Positions 27,264-36,463 of a stretch of 64,000 nt of DNA are shown here, piece by piece (the first letter of the stretch is position 1; every line of letters starts with the position of its first letter). Under the pieces are notes generated by a model. It was not told the origin of the DNA. It did not search any database and worked only from the letters and a program-made list of their open reading frames with translations. The DNA comes from Clostridium_AM tanneri (GTDB taxonomy: Bacteria > Bacillota > Clostridia > Clostridiales > Clostridiaceae). The position numbers and the translations under genes are program-made. Location: NCBI RefSeq assembly GCF_033659955.1, contig NZ_JARUJP010000002.1, forward strand, positions 124,001-188,000, given 5' to 3'.

Positions 27264-28616
27264 TTAAATATTTGCCTTTTTTTCTATAAGCTCTGCTAAC
27301 CCATGAGCCATTTCATCTAACTCACTTTGTACTTCTCCTTCTAGCATAACTCTAACTAACGGCTCTGTACCAGAAGGTCTTATAAGCACTCTTCCACAGC
27401 CATTTAATCTTTCTTCAATTTTTCTTATTTTAGCTGATATTTCTTCATCTTCATTGTGTATATTCTTCTTATCATTAGGCACCTTAGCATTAACTAATAT
27501 TTGTGGAAGTTCCTTCATCATAGATGCTAAATCAGATAAAGTTTTGCCGCTCTTTTTAACTATAGCTGATAATTGAAGCCCTGTTATTAAGCCATCTCCT
27601 GTAGTATTATAGTCAAGCATTATTACGTGACCTGATTGCTCTCCACCTAACTTATACCCTTCCTTAACCATTTCTTCAAGGACATATCTATCTCCAACCT
27701 TTGTCTTTACAGTGCCTATATTTTCTTTATTTAAAGCTATATCTAGTCCTAAGTTACTCATTACAGTTACAACTACAACATCCTTATCTAGTTTACCTTG
27801 CTCTTTAAGATACTTTCCGATAATAGCCATTAAAAAGTCACCATTTATTAGGTTTCCCTTTTCATCTACAGCTAAGCATCTGTCAGCATCTCCATCAAAG
27901 GCTAATCCTAAATCACAGCCTTTTTCTACTACATATTCCATTAATCTTTCTGGATGGGTGGAACCGCAGTTTTTATTTATGTTTATTCCATCTGGCTCAT
28001 TATTTATAACATATACTTCTGCTCCCAGTTCCTTAAATGCCTTTACTGCAGTTATATAGGCTGCTCCGTTTGCACAATCTAGTGCAACCTTTAGTCCTTT
28101 TAGATTAGTATCAATAGTCCCTTTAGCAAACTCTACATAATCTCCAACAGCTTCCCCTTCTTCTTCTATCTTTCTACCTATTTGGTCCCCTGTTGGAAGA
28201 GGAACTCCTTCGAAATTACTCTCTATTACACTTTGTATTGTATCTTCCAGTTCGTCAGATAACTTATAACCCTGATTATTAAAAAACTTTATTCCATTAT
28301 ACTCTACTGGGTTGTGAGATGCTGATATAACAACACCAGCGTCAGCTTCATATTTTCTAGTTAAATAAGATACTGCAGGAGTTGGCACAATACCAACACA
28401 GATAGCTTCTGCACCAACTGATAATATCCCTGAGACTAATGCAGCTTCAAGCATATCTCCAGATATTCTCGTATCCATTCCTACAAGTATTTTAGGCTTG
28501 TGGGTTCCTTCTGTTAAAACATGTGCTCCTGCTCTTCCTAATCTATAAGCCAATTCCGCTGTTAACTCTTTATTTGCTATACCTCTAACTCCATCAGTAC
28601 CAAACATTCTATGCAT
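27264..28616 (-). CDS. glmM: Phosphoglucosamine mutase
   Basis: Converts glucosamine-6-phosphate to glucosamine-1-phosphate. The 450-aa protein has the phosphoserine loop VISASHNPVEYNG (Ser100), the metal site DGDADRC, the sugar-binding GGEQSGHVI and phosphate-binding RPSGTEPLVRVM. In B. subtilis and relatives GlmM is encoded with cdaA and cdaR and its protein inhibits CdaA; here it lies about 8 kb from them, beyond ptb-buk-vor. The RBS GAGAGG precedes the ATG. Confidence 0.97.
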   Translation of the reverse strand: MHRMFGTDGVRGIANKELTAELAYRLGRAGAHVLTEGTHKPKILVGMDTRISGDMLEAALVSGILSVGAEAICVGIVPTPAVSYLTRKYEADAGVVISASHNPVEYNGIKFFNNQGYKLSDELEDTIQSVIESNFEGVPLPTGDQIGRKIEEEGEAVGDYVEFAKGTIDTNLKGLKVALDCANGAAYITAVKAFKELGAEVYVINNEPDGININKNCGSTHPERLMEYVVEKGCDLGLAFDGDADRCLAVDEKGNLINGDFLMAIIGKYLKEQGKLDKDVVVVTVMSNLGLDIALNKENIGTVKTKVGDRYVLEEMVKEGYKLGGEQSGHVIMLDYNTTGDGLITGLQLSAIVKKSGKTLSDLASMMKELPQILVNAKVPNDKKNIHNEDEEISAKIRKIEERLNGCGRVLIRPSGTEPLVRVMLEGEVQSELDEMAHGLAELIEKKANI

Positions 28617-28812
28617 AAAAAATACCTCTCTTTTTCTTCTAAAATAAATAGGCTAATGTTATTATATGTACATTAATCAAAAATAGTTAGTTAGTACAAT
28701 TTTCTTAGCTTGTACCAACTCCTCTACAACATTATATTATAACTTACATATAGTTACAATATAATCTAAATACCTTCATAATCTATTTAAGTTTTTATGA
28801 CTAAAATAGGTG

Positions 28813-28853
28813 AAAATAAAAAAGGATGCCTCATTTAATCTCTGAGACATCCT
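28813..28853 (-). terminator. Terminator after the 2-oxoacid oxidoreductase operon
   Basis: An 11-bp stem (28823-28833 with 28843-28853) with one mismatch, 12 bases after the gamma-subunit stop; the minus-strand transcript continues TTTTTTATTTTC. Confidence 0.85.
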
Positions 28854-28865
28854 CTAAATTCAATA

Positions 28866-29396
28866 CTATTTTACGTATTCTAAACCTTTTTCAATAGCCT
28901 TCTTATTTGATTCAAAGAACTTTTCTTTTCCGTGAGCCTTTAATGAATCTAATAATGCTTCTATTGTAACTATTTCTGTCTTCTTAACTAATGCTCCTAG
29001 TAAAACCATGTTTGCTATTGTTTTACTTCCGATCTCTTGAGCTATAGTTTGAGCAGGAATTGCTATAACAGTTACATCTGTTCTTTCTGGCATTCTATCA
29101 ACCAAATCTGAATCTATTACGATAACTCCACCAGGTGCTACCATATCCTCAAATTTGTCTAAAGAAGGTCTGTTCATTACAACTATACTGTCAGCCTTTG
29201 TAACTATAGGTGAACCTATAGCTTCATCAGTTAATATTACTGAACAGTTTGCTGTACCTCCTCTCATTTCAGGACCATAAGATGGTAACCATGAAACGTT
29301 TAAATTAGCATCCATTCCTGCATAAGCAAGGAACTTACCCATTGATAATATACCTTGTCCACCGAAACCAGCAAAAACTATTTGTTGTGATGCCAT
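28866..29396 (-). CDS. 2-oxoacid:ferredoxin oxidoreductase, gamma subunit
   Basis: A 176-aa gamma subunit (POR/KOR gamma family: FAGFGGQGILSMGKFLAYAG at the start, LPSYGPEMRGGTANCSV, SKTIANMVLLGALVK). It helps transfer the CoA-dependent decarboxylation product. Its ATG directly follows the beta-subunit stop, and the four subunits are in the order delta-alpha-beta-gamma, typical of Vor or Kor enzymes. Confidence 0.92.
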   Translation of the reverse strand: MASQQIVFAGFGGQGILSMGKFLAYAGMDANLNVSWLPSYGPEMRGGTANCSVILTDEAIGSPIVTKADSIVVMNRPSLDKFEDMVAPGGVIVIDSDLVDRMPERTDVTVIAIPAQTIAQEIGSKTIANMVLLGALVKKTEIVTIEALLDSLKAHGKEKFFESNKKAIEKGLEYVK

Positions 29397-30146
29397 TTAT
29401 TTCACCTCCTCAGTTTTATCCTTCTTAATTCCAAGAGGATAGTATGGAATCATGTTGTCTTTTAACCATTGCATTGATTCTTTAGGTGATAATCCCCAGT
29501 TAGTTGGGCATATTGATAATACTTCTATCATTGAGAAGCCTTTTCCGTCTAACTGATTTTGGAAAGCTTTCTTTATAGCTTTTTTAGCTTTCATTATATT
29601 AGGAACTGTATCAACAGATACTCTCTCTACATAGCAAGCGCCATCTAAAGTTGAAATCATCTCAGAAACTCTTATTGGATGACCTTCTCTGCTTGTGTCT
29701 CTTCCATATGGTGATGTTTCGGTCTTTTGACCTGGTAATGTAGTTGGAGCCATTTGTCCACCAGTCATACCATAAATACAGTTATTTACGAATATAGAAG
29801 TTATGTTTTCTCCTCTTGCAGCTGCGTGAACTATTTCAGCAGTACCGATAGCAGCAAGGTCTCCATCTCCCTGATATGTGAATACAACTTTATCAGAGTT
29901 TGTTCTCTTTATTCCTGTACCAACTGCTGGTGCTCTTCCGTGTGCAGCTTCAAACATATCGCATGCAAAATACTTGTATGCTAAAACTGAACATCCAACT
30001 GGAGCTACTCCTATAGTTTTATCTAAAATACCAAGCTCATCAATAACCTCTGCAACTAGCTTGTGAATTACTCCGTGAGTACATCCTGGGCAATAATGCG
30101 TAGGAACATCTAATAATGCTTTTGGATTTTCATATACTATTGTCAT
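29397..30146 (-). CDS. 2-oxoacid:ferredoxin oxidoreductase, beta (thiamine diphosphate) subunit
   Basis: A 249-aa TPP-binding subunit: THYCPGCTHGVIHKLVAE near residue 16, the TPP/metal motif YQGDGDLAAIGTAEI, and NNCIYGMTGGQMAPTT. It decarboxylates the 2-oxoacid and passes electrons to ferredoxin. Start and alpha stop overlap as TAATG, so translation is coupled. Substrate specificity cannot be read from sequence; context with ptb-buk favours branched-chain 2-oxoacids (Vor) over 2-oxoglutarate. Confidence 0.93.
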   Translation of the reverse strand: MTIVYENPKALLDVPTHYCPGCTHGVIHKLVAEVIDELGILDKTIGVAPVGCSVLAYKYFACDMFEAAHGRAPAVGTGIKRTNSDKVVFTYQGDGDLAAIGTAEIVHAAARGENITSIFVNNCIYGMTGGQMAPTTLPGQKTETSPYGRDTSREGHPIRVSEMISTLDGACYVERVSVDTVPNIMKAKKAIKKAFQNQLDGKGFSMIEVLSICPTNWGLSPKESMQWLKDNMIPYYPLGIKKDKTEEVK

Positions 30147-31216
30147 TATTTTGTACCTCCTACTATAGTTCTAACTTTATCTAAAATATCTGTTGGTTCT
30201 GGAATCATACCACCAGATCTTCCGTAGAAGTCAACTGGCTTTCTTCCGTTTGCAACTAATCTTACATCTTCAACCATTTGTCCACAGCTCATCTCTACTG
30301 CTAAGTAGCCATGCTTAGTGTTGTCCATAGTTTTTTCAAATGCTTCAACTGGGAAAGGCCATAAAGTTATAGGTCTTACTAGTCCTAATTTTATTCCTTC
30401 TTTCTCAGCCATTTTGATTACGTTCTTACATATTCTTGATGTAGTTCCGTATGCAACTAATATTAAGTCACAGTCTGAATTACAGTTGAATATTTCATAT
30501 TTAGCTTCATTTTTCTTTATAGCAGCATACTTCTCTTGAAGGTGAATGTTATGCTCTTCTAAAGCTTCTGGCTCTAGGTATAATGAGTTTATAACATTAT
30601 GTTCTTTTCTTCCATTTAAGCCATTAGCTGCCCAAACTTTTTCTGGAAGCTCTCTAGCTGCTTTTTCTTTGAATTCAACTGGCTCCATCATTTGGCCAAG
30701 CATTCCATCTCCCATTACCATACAAGGAGTTCTGTACATATCAGCAACATCAAAAGCATCTTGTATTAAGTCAACCATTTCTTGGATTGAAGCTGGAGCA
30801 AATACAGGCATATTAAAGTCTCCGTGCGCTCCTCCTTTTGTAGCTTGGAAATAATCTGACTGAGCTGGTTGAATACTTCCAAGACCAGGGCCTCCTCTAA
30901 CTATGTTTATAATAACACATGGTAACTCTGCTCCTGCTATATATGATATACCTTCTGCTTTTAAGCTTATTCCAGGTGAACTTGATGAAGTCATAACTCT
31001 AAGTCCAGTTCCAGCTGCTCCATAAACCATGTTTATAGCAGAAACTTCACTTTCAGCTTGAATAAATGTTCTTCCTATCTTAGGCATCTTCTTTGCCATG
31101 TAAGCTGCAACTTCTGTTTGTGGGGTAATAGGATAACCAAAGAATGCTTTACAATTAGCTCTAATTGCTGCTTCTCCAATGGCTTCGTTACCCTTCATTA
31201 ATACTTTCTCTCCCAT
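30146..31216 (-). CDS. vorB: 2-oxoacid:ferredoxin oxidoreductase, alpha subunit (VorB-like)
   Basis: A 356-aa alpha subunit with the N-terminal POR domain (ANCKAFFGYPITPQTEVAAY, VMTSSSSPGISLKAEG) and the C-terminal transketolase-like domain (LILVAYGTTSRICKNVI, RPITLWPFP). Length and order match clostridial 3-methyl-2-oxobutanoate ferredoxin oxidoreductase. It lies 15 bases after the delta ferredoxin gene. A 2-oxoglutarate enzyme (Kor) remains possible. Confidence 0.85.
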   Translation of the reverse strand: MGEKVLMKGNEAIGEAAIRANCKAFFGYPITPQTEVAAYMAKKMPKIGRTFIQAESEVSAINMVYGAAGTGLRVMTSSSSPGISLKAEGISYIAGAELPCVIINIVRGGPGLGSIQPAQSDYFQATKGGAHGDFNMPVFAPASIQEMVDLIQDAFDVADMYRTPCMVMGDGMLGQMMEPVEFKEKAARELPEKVWAANGLNGRKEHNVINSLYLEPEALEEHNIHLQEKYAAIKKNEAKYEIFNCNSDCDLILVAYGTTSRICKNVIKMAEKEGIKLGLVRPITLWPFPVEAFEKTMDNTKHGYLAVEMSCGQMVEDVRLVANGRKPVDFYGRSGGMIPEPTDILDKVRTIVGGTK

Positions 31217-31231
31217 TAAAGATCCCTCCTT

Positions 31232-31441
31232 TTATTTTTGAACTGTAATTACACAATCTGGACATATTTTTGCACATGATGCACATGATATACATTGATC
31301 CATCTTATCTTCTGTAACAGTTGCTGGATGATATCCTTTAACATTAAGCTTTTCTGAAAAGCTTATTATCTTCTTTGGACAGACTTCTAAACAGTGTCCG
31401 CAACCTTTACATCTTTCTTCTCTGAAAGTAACCTTTTGCAT
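31232..31441 (-). CDS. 2-oxoacid:ferredoxin oxidoreductase, delta subunit (2[4Fe-4S] ferredoxin)
   Basis: A 69-aa ferredoxin-type subunit with two complete cluster motifs, CKGCGHCLEVCP and CISCASCAKICP. It carries electrons from the TPP subunit to free ferredoxin. First gene of the four-gene operon; RBS GGGAGGG. Confidence 0.92.
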   Translation of the reverse strand: MQKVTFREERCKGCGHCLEVCPKKIISFSEKLNVKGYHPATVTEDKMDQCISCASCAKICPDCVITVQK

Positions 31442-31600
31442 TAAAATTCCCTCCCTATGCTTGATAATTTGAAAGATATTTCTGCAATTATCTTAAAGTC
31501 TTTTGATTCTAGACTATAAAATGACCTGAGTTTTTCAACTCCATTTATATAAATTTTATTGCTAGCATGTTTAAAATCAATTTATAATACCTTGTTACAA

Positions 31601-32263
31601 TTATCTCCAAGGTGGTTTCATATAGATATCTATCGGTAATAATTCACCTTGTACTTTTCCTCTAACTTCATCCTCAAAGTCTTTTCTACATGCTGTATAG
31701 CTATGTGGTATATTAAGTTTTTCTGCTAACGCAGCTACTTCTTTGTCTCCTCTTAATATATCCTCAACTGTAGTTTCATAAGACATATTAGTATTTGATA
31801 TTAAATGTGTAACCTTTAGTCTTGAAACCCACTCTATAGTTCTTAAATACTCTTCTGTATCTTTTTCATTAGAAGTTAGTGGCCTATTGTTATTTACTAC
31901 AAAGTACATATCATAAGGCTCTTCTCTAAGGTATCTATTATATTGTCCTAGTACTACGGCTCCCTGGTCGTCTCCACCTATATCCATAACTACTTCATAA
32001 CTCTTATCATTGAATACTGCTAATACTTCTGCAGGCACTACTGCTAATTCTGCATTAGACAGATTTGGGTCTGATGATATTACTCTTACACCATTCTCTT
32101 CAAGATGTTTTCTTACATCTCTTGAGCAGAAGTAAGGATTAACTATATCAATATCAACGATTGCTACTTTTTTACCTTCTTTTGCAAGTTTTAATGCATA
32201 ATTTATAGATATTTCAGTCTTACCACTTCCAAAATGTCCTGTGAAAATTCTAATTCTACTCAT
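31601..32263 (-). CDS. P-loop ATPase of the MinD/ParA (SIMIBI) type, unknown role
   Basis: A 220-aa cytoplasmic ATPase: P-loop FTGHFGSGKTEIS near residues 7-19, switch segment VAIVDIDIVNPYFCSRDV, and Walker B VVMDIGGDDQGAVVLGQ. It resembles nucleotide-binding proteins accompanying clostridial vor operons; a cobW- or MinD-like delivery or assembly role for the oxidoreductase is a guess. Spacing to the delta ferredoxin gene is about 160 bases. RBS AAAGAGGTGAT. Confidence 0.7.
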   Translation of the reverse strand: MSRIRIFTGHFGSGKTEISINYALKLAKEGKKVAIVDIDIVNPYFCSRDVRKHLEENGVRVISSDPNLSNAELAVVPAEVLAVFNDKSYEVVMDIGGDDQGAVVLGQYNRYLREEPYDMYFVVNNNRPLTSNEKDTEEYLRTIEWVSRLKVTHLISNTNMSYETTVEDILRGDKEVAALAEKLNIPHSYTACRKDFEDEVRGKVQGELLPIDIYMKPPWR

Positions 32264-32628
32264 AATATCACCTCTTTATATAAAAGGACAACAAACTTTA
32301 GATCAAAGCATCAGTAAACGTATTCACAGCAGTTATAGACAACCCTCATGAAATAAAGTTACTTTGACTTCAAAGTCTATTTTCTCATATTGTGCTAATT
32401 AACAAGTCTCAATTCATTTATTAAACTATATATGAATTTTTTATGTTAAAACCTTTTCTTTATGACTTGTTCTTCATCACAAAAACATTATATCATAAAG
32501 TAATAAACTTTACTAATTCATTTTTTGCCAAATTTCTTTTTAAAATTCACTATATTGGCTGAATACCTGTAATTTTTCTGCTTCTTTTATATATTTAACT
32601 AAAAAAATAAGATAAACCTAATAAATTC
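32264..32628. other. Gene-free stretch between buk and the ATPase gene
   Basis: Highly AT-rich, with no supported reading frame or known RNA motif. It probably holds a promoter for the ATPase-vor genes, but none is convincing by eye. Confidence 0.5.
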
Positions 32629-32674
32629 ACTTAACTTTAGAGATATAAGATAGCATATACCTCTAAAGTTAAGT
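32629..32674 (-). terminator. Probable terminator after buk
   Basis: A perfect 14-bp stem (32629-32642 with 32661-32674) with an 18-base loop, about 20 bases after the buk stop; the downstream U-tract is diffuse. Confidence 0.65.
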
Positions 32675-32695
32675 ATATAATCTATTTATTTATAC

Positions 32696-33766
32696 TTATT
32701 TGTATTCTCCTGCCTTTTCTTCTCCTTTTAACACTCTAAGTGCTCCTTCAGCTAAAGCTAAAAGTTCATCTTCTCCTGGATAAATTACAACAGGTGCTAT
32801 AAATGAAGTCATTTCTTTTAATGCTTCTGTAACAGCCTTACTATATGCAATACCTCCAGTTAAAACTATAGCATCTACCTTTCCACTTAACACTGCAGCA
32901 CACTTACCTATTTCTTTAGCTATTTGGAATATAAAAGCATCAAAAATTAATTTGTACTTCTCATCTCCGCTTAAAGCTTTGTCTTCAACTACTCTAAAGT
33001 CGTTTGTATCAAGGTAAGCTACAGTACCACCTTTACCATTAATTTTTTTCTTTATTTCATCAATTGTATATTTGCCACTATAGCAAATCTTAACTAAATC
33101 TCCTACTGGTAATCCCCCTGATCTTTCAGGTGAGAATGGTCCTTCTCCATCTAATGCATTGTTTACATCTACAACTTTTCCATTTTTATGAGCTCCAACA
33201 GATACTCCTCCACCCATATGTGTAACTATTAGGTTTAAACCATCATATGCCTTTCCACTTTCTTTAGCATATCTCTTAGCTACAGCCTTTTGGTTTAACG
33301 CATGGAATATACTCTTTCTCTCTATTTCAGGTATACCAGATATTCTTGCAACATCATCTAATTCATCAACAACAACAGGATCTACAATGAAAGCAGGAAT
33401 ATTTAAAGAAGTTGCTATTTCATTAGCTATTATACCTCCTAAATTTGATGCGTGTTGTCCTTGAACTCCAACTTTTAAATCTTCAAGCATAGCATCATTA
33501 ACAGCATAAGTACCACTTACTATTGGCTTTAATAATCCGCCTCTTCCTACTACTGCACTTAATGTATTTATATCAAAATTTTTCTCTTGTAAAACCTTTA
33601 ATATAACATCTTTTCTAAACTGGAATTGATCAAAAATAGTAGCATATTTTCCTATTTCTTCTGAAGAGTGTCTTAATGTCTCCTCTAGAATTTGTTTCTC
33701 ATCTTCGTATACACCAATTTTTGTTGAAGTTGATCCTGGATTTATTATTAATAATTTATATGACAT
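32696..33766 (-). CDS. buk: Butyrate kinase (possibly branched-chain acyl kinase)
   Basis: Acyl phosphate plus ADP gives the acid plus ATP. A 356-aa ASKHA acetokinase-family protein: start YKLLIINPGSTSTKIGVYED, then VGRGGLLKPI, VTHMGGGVSVGAH, PERSGGLP and the C-terminal VLTGGIAYS. With ptb it forms the ATP-yielding end of butyrate fermentation; the adjacent Vor genes also suggest isobutyrate or isovalerate production. Strong RBS AAGGAGGAAGTA. Confidence 0.95.
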   Translation of the reverse strand: MSYKLLIINPGSTSTKIGVYEDEKQILEETLRHSSEEIGKYATIFDQFQFRKDVILKVLQEKNFDINTLSAVVGRGGLLKPIVSGTYAVNDAMLEDLKVGVQGQHASNLGGIIANEIATSLNIPAFIVDPVVVDELDDVARISGIPEIERKSIFHALNQKAVAKRYAKESGKAYDGLNLIVTHMGGGVSVGAHKNGKVVDVNNALDGEGPFSPERSGGLPVGDLVKICYSGKYTIDEIKKKINGKGGTVAYLDTNDFRVVEDKALSGDEKYKLIFDAFIFQIAKEIGKCAAVLSGKVDAIVLTGGIAYSKAVTEALKEMTSFIAPVVIYPGEDELLALAEGALRVLKGEEKAGEYK

Positions 33767-33832
33767 TACTTCTTCCTCCTTAGGTTTTAATATATTATTA
33801 AAATCTCTTTATACAATAAACTCAATAATCTA

Positions 33833-34750
33833 TTATTTATTCTTGCTTAATTGGTTAGCAACTAACGCAGCTAAAGCTATGGCATTCATTTTTGTTTCAT
33901 GACTGTCACTTCTTGAAGTAAGTACAACAGGAGCTGATGTTCCAACTAATAAAGCACCACTCTTGCAAGCAGTTGTATAAGTTAGTGTTTTATACATTAT
34001 GTTTCCTGATTCAATATTTGGCATTAATAATATATCAGCTTTACCTGCCACTGGTCCTGTAACTCCTTTATGTGCTGCAGCCTCTTCTGATAAAGCATTA
34101 TCTAATGCTAGTGGTCCATCAATAATACATCCTTTTATCTGTCCTCTATCATTCATTTTTGAAAGAATTGAAGCGTCCATTGTAGCTGGCATATTAGGAT
34201 TTACAACTTCTACAGCGCATACTGGAGCTACTCTTGGCTTTTCAAGTCCAAGTGAATGTGCAACTGTTACTGAGTTTTTAACTATATCTATTTTATCTTT
34301 AAGTTCAGGATACATATTAAAAGCAGCATCTGTTATTAATATTAACCTATCGTAACCTGGTATTTCAAAAACACCTACGTGGGACATAAGCATACCTGTT
34401 CTTAATCCTATTTCTTTATTTAAAACAGCTCTTAGGAAATTTGCAGTATCTATAAGTCCTTTCATTAACATATCTGCCTTGCCTGTTGAAACTAATTCAA
34501 CAGCTTTCATTGCTGCTTTTCTCATGTCTGTTTCTTCAACTATTTCAAACTTGCTTAAATCCATTCCTATTTCTGCTGCCACTTGCTCAATTTTTGTCTT
34601 GTCTCCAACTAGTATAGCATCTGCTATTCCTTGTTCTTTTGCATCCATTACTGCTTCAAGAACTGGTTTATCTTGAGCTACTGCTACTGCTATCTTCTTT
34701 GTTTTTAAACTTTTTACTTTTTCTAAAACCTCTTGAAAATTTTTAATCAT
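33833..34750 (-). CDS. ptb: Phosphate butyryltransferase
   Basis: Converts butyryl-CoA (or branched acyl-CoA) and phosphate to the acyl phosphate used by Buk. The 305-aa protein belongs to the phosphotransacetylase family (ADMLMKGLIDTANFLRAVLN, DGPLALDNALSEEAA, DILLMPNIESGNIMYKTL). It lies 66 bases upstream of buk, one transcription unit. RBS GAAGAGGTG. Confidence 0.94.
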   Translation of the reverse strand: MIKNFQEVLEKVKSLKTKKIAVAVAQDKPVLEAVMDAKEQGIADAILVGDKTKIEQVAAEIGMDLSKFEIVEETDMRKAAMKAVELVSTGKADMLMKGLIDTANFLRAVLNKEIGLRTGMLMSHVGVFEIPGYDRLILITDAAFNMYPELKDKIDIVKNSVTVAHSLGLEKPRVAPVCAVEVVNPNMPATMDASILSKMNDRGQIKGCIIDGPLALDNALSEEAAAHKGVTGPVAGKADILLMPNIESGNIMYKTLTYTTACKSGALLVGTSAPVVLTSRSDSHETKMNAIALAALVANQLSKNK

Positions 34751-34867
34751 TTATTAACACCTCTTCTTTATATAAATAATGCTTGTCTATCTAAATGTTC
34801 TCATGAAATCGATTTATCTAATATATATTTTAACAGATTTATTTCAAAAAAGTTCTTTTCAGAAAAT

Positions 34868-36463
34868 TTAATATAATGGTTTGTAATCTTGCATTATATT
34901 CTCTGCAACTTTTAATCCATCTACTGCTGCAGATACTATTCCACCGGCAAATCCAGCACCTTCTCCAGCAGGATACAATCCTTCAATAGAAATGCTCTTT
35001 AATTTTTCATTCCTTAGTATTCTAACTGGAGCTGAAGTTCTTGTTTCAATTCCTGTAACTATTGCATCATTATTTGCAAATCCCCTGATTTTTCTATCAA
35101 AATTTACAAAACCTTCCTTTAACGATTCAGTTACATAGGATGGAAGACAATCTTTTAATTCTTTAAACTCATACCCTGGCTTATAGCTAGGCTTTATATT
35201 ACCTAACTTAGTGGATACTCTATCTTGTAGAAAATCTCCTACTAACTGAACAGGTGCTTTATACTCTCCTCCTCCTACTAAGTAAGCTAGTCTTTCATAA
35301 TGTCTTTGAAACTCCATACCTTTAAGTGGGCTAGTTCCCTCAAAATCCTTATCTCCAACAGTAACTACAATAGCAGAGTTAGCATTTTCCTTGTCTCTTT
35401 TATAGTGACTCATGCCGTTAGTTACTAACATTTTCTCCTCTGAAGCTGCAGCTACTACCTCTCCGCCTGGACACATACAAAAACTATAAACTCCTCTTTT
35501 TTCTTTGGTGTTATAGGTCAATCTATAGTCTGCAGCTTTAAGTCTTGGATGCTCCGCGTATTTTCCATACTGACTCTCGTTTATCATTGCTTGGGAGTGT
35601 TCTACCCTTACCCCTATAGAAAAAGCTTTTGCCTCCATAAAAACTCCGCTTTTATATAGCATTTCATAAGTATCTCTGGAACTGTGGCCTATTGCTAATA
35701 TCAAGTTGTCACAAGGAATCTCCTCTCCATTTACTATAATTGCTGAAATTGCCTTATCCTTAACTATTAAGCTTTCTAACTTACTATTAAACCTTATCTC
35801 TCCACCAAGTTCAATAATCTTATTTCTTATATTTTTTACAACTATCTTTAAAATATCCGTTCCTACATGCGGTTTTCCACTATATAAAATTTCCTTTGGT
35901 GCTCCAGCGTTAACAAGCTCCCTTAATACAAAATCACATCTTATATCTTTTATTCTAGTAGTTAGTTTTCCATCTGAAAAAGTACCTGCACCACCTTCTC
36001 CAAATTGCACATTAGATTCTAAATTTAATTCTCCTGTACTCCAAAACTTCTCTATTGATTTTGTCCTATCCTCAACTCTTTCCCCTCTTTCTATTATCAG
36101 AGGTCTATATCCCTTTTGAGCCATGAAAAGACCTGCAAACATTCCTGCAGGCCCCATTCCAATAATAACAGGTCTATGATTCATCTTTTTTGTTCCAAGC
36201 TTTAGTTCTTCATTATACTCTTCTTCTATACTTACATCCTTATCATTGGCTCTAGCTACAAGCTTATCTTCATTTTCACAAAACATTTCAACAGTATAGT
36301 TAAATTTTATACTATCTTTTTTTCTGGCATCTATGGATTCCTTAAGTATCTTAAAATCCTTTATCTCATTTATCGATATTCTTGCCTTTTTAGCTGCTCT
36401 TTTTTTTAATCCTTCTATGTCTTCATCTATGCTCATTGTTATGTTACTTACTCTGACTGACAT
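34868..36463 (-). CDS. FAD-dependent oxidoreductase, COG2509 type
   Basis: A 531-aa flavoprotein. An N-terminal domain of about 95 residues rich in charged residues is followed by an FAD Rossmann motif (PVIIGMGPAGMFAGLFMA), an EGGAGTFSDGKL motif, an NAD(P)-type central region and the C-terminal FAD motif YPAGEGAGFAGGIVSAAVDG. Members of this uncharacterised dehydrogenase group are common in Firmicutes, with no defined reaction. ATG at 36463 has GGAGGATAAAA upstream and overlaps the end of cdaR by 20 bases, which places it in the cdaA-cdaR operon. Confidence 0.85.
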   Translation of the reverse strand: MSVRVSNITMSIDEDIEGLKKRAAKKARISINEIKDFKILKESIDARKKDSIKFNYTVEMFCENEDKLVARANDKDVSIEEEYNEELKLGTKKMNHRPVIIGMGPAGMFAGLFMAQKGYRPLIIERGERVEDRTKSIEKFWSTGELNLESNVQFGEGGAGTFSDGKLTTRIKDIRCDFVLRELVNAGAPKEILYSGKPHVGTDILKIVVKNIRNKIIELGGEIRFNSKLESLIVKDKAISAIIVNGEEIPCDNLILAIGHSSRDTYEMLYKSGVFMEAKAFSIGVRVEHSQAMINESQYGKYAEHPRLKAADYRLTYNTKEKRGVYSFCMCPGGEVVAAASEEKMLVTNGMSHYKRDKENANSAIVVTVGDKDFEGTSPLKGMEFQRHYERLAYLVGGGEYKAPVQLVGDFLQDRVSTKLGNIKPSYKPGYEFKELKDCLPSYVTESLKEGFVNFDRKIRGFANNDAIVTGIETRTSAPVRILRNEKLKSISIEGLYPAGEGAGFAGGIVSAAVDGLKVAENIMQDYKPLY

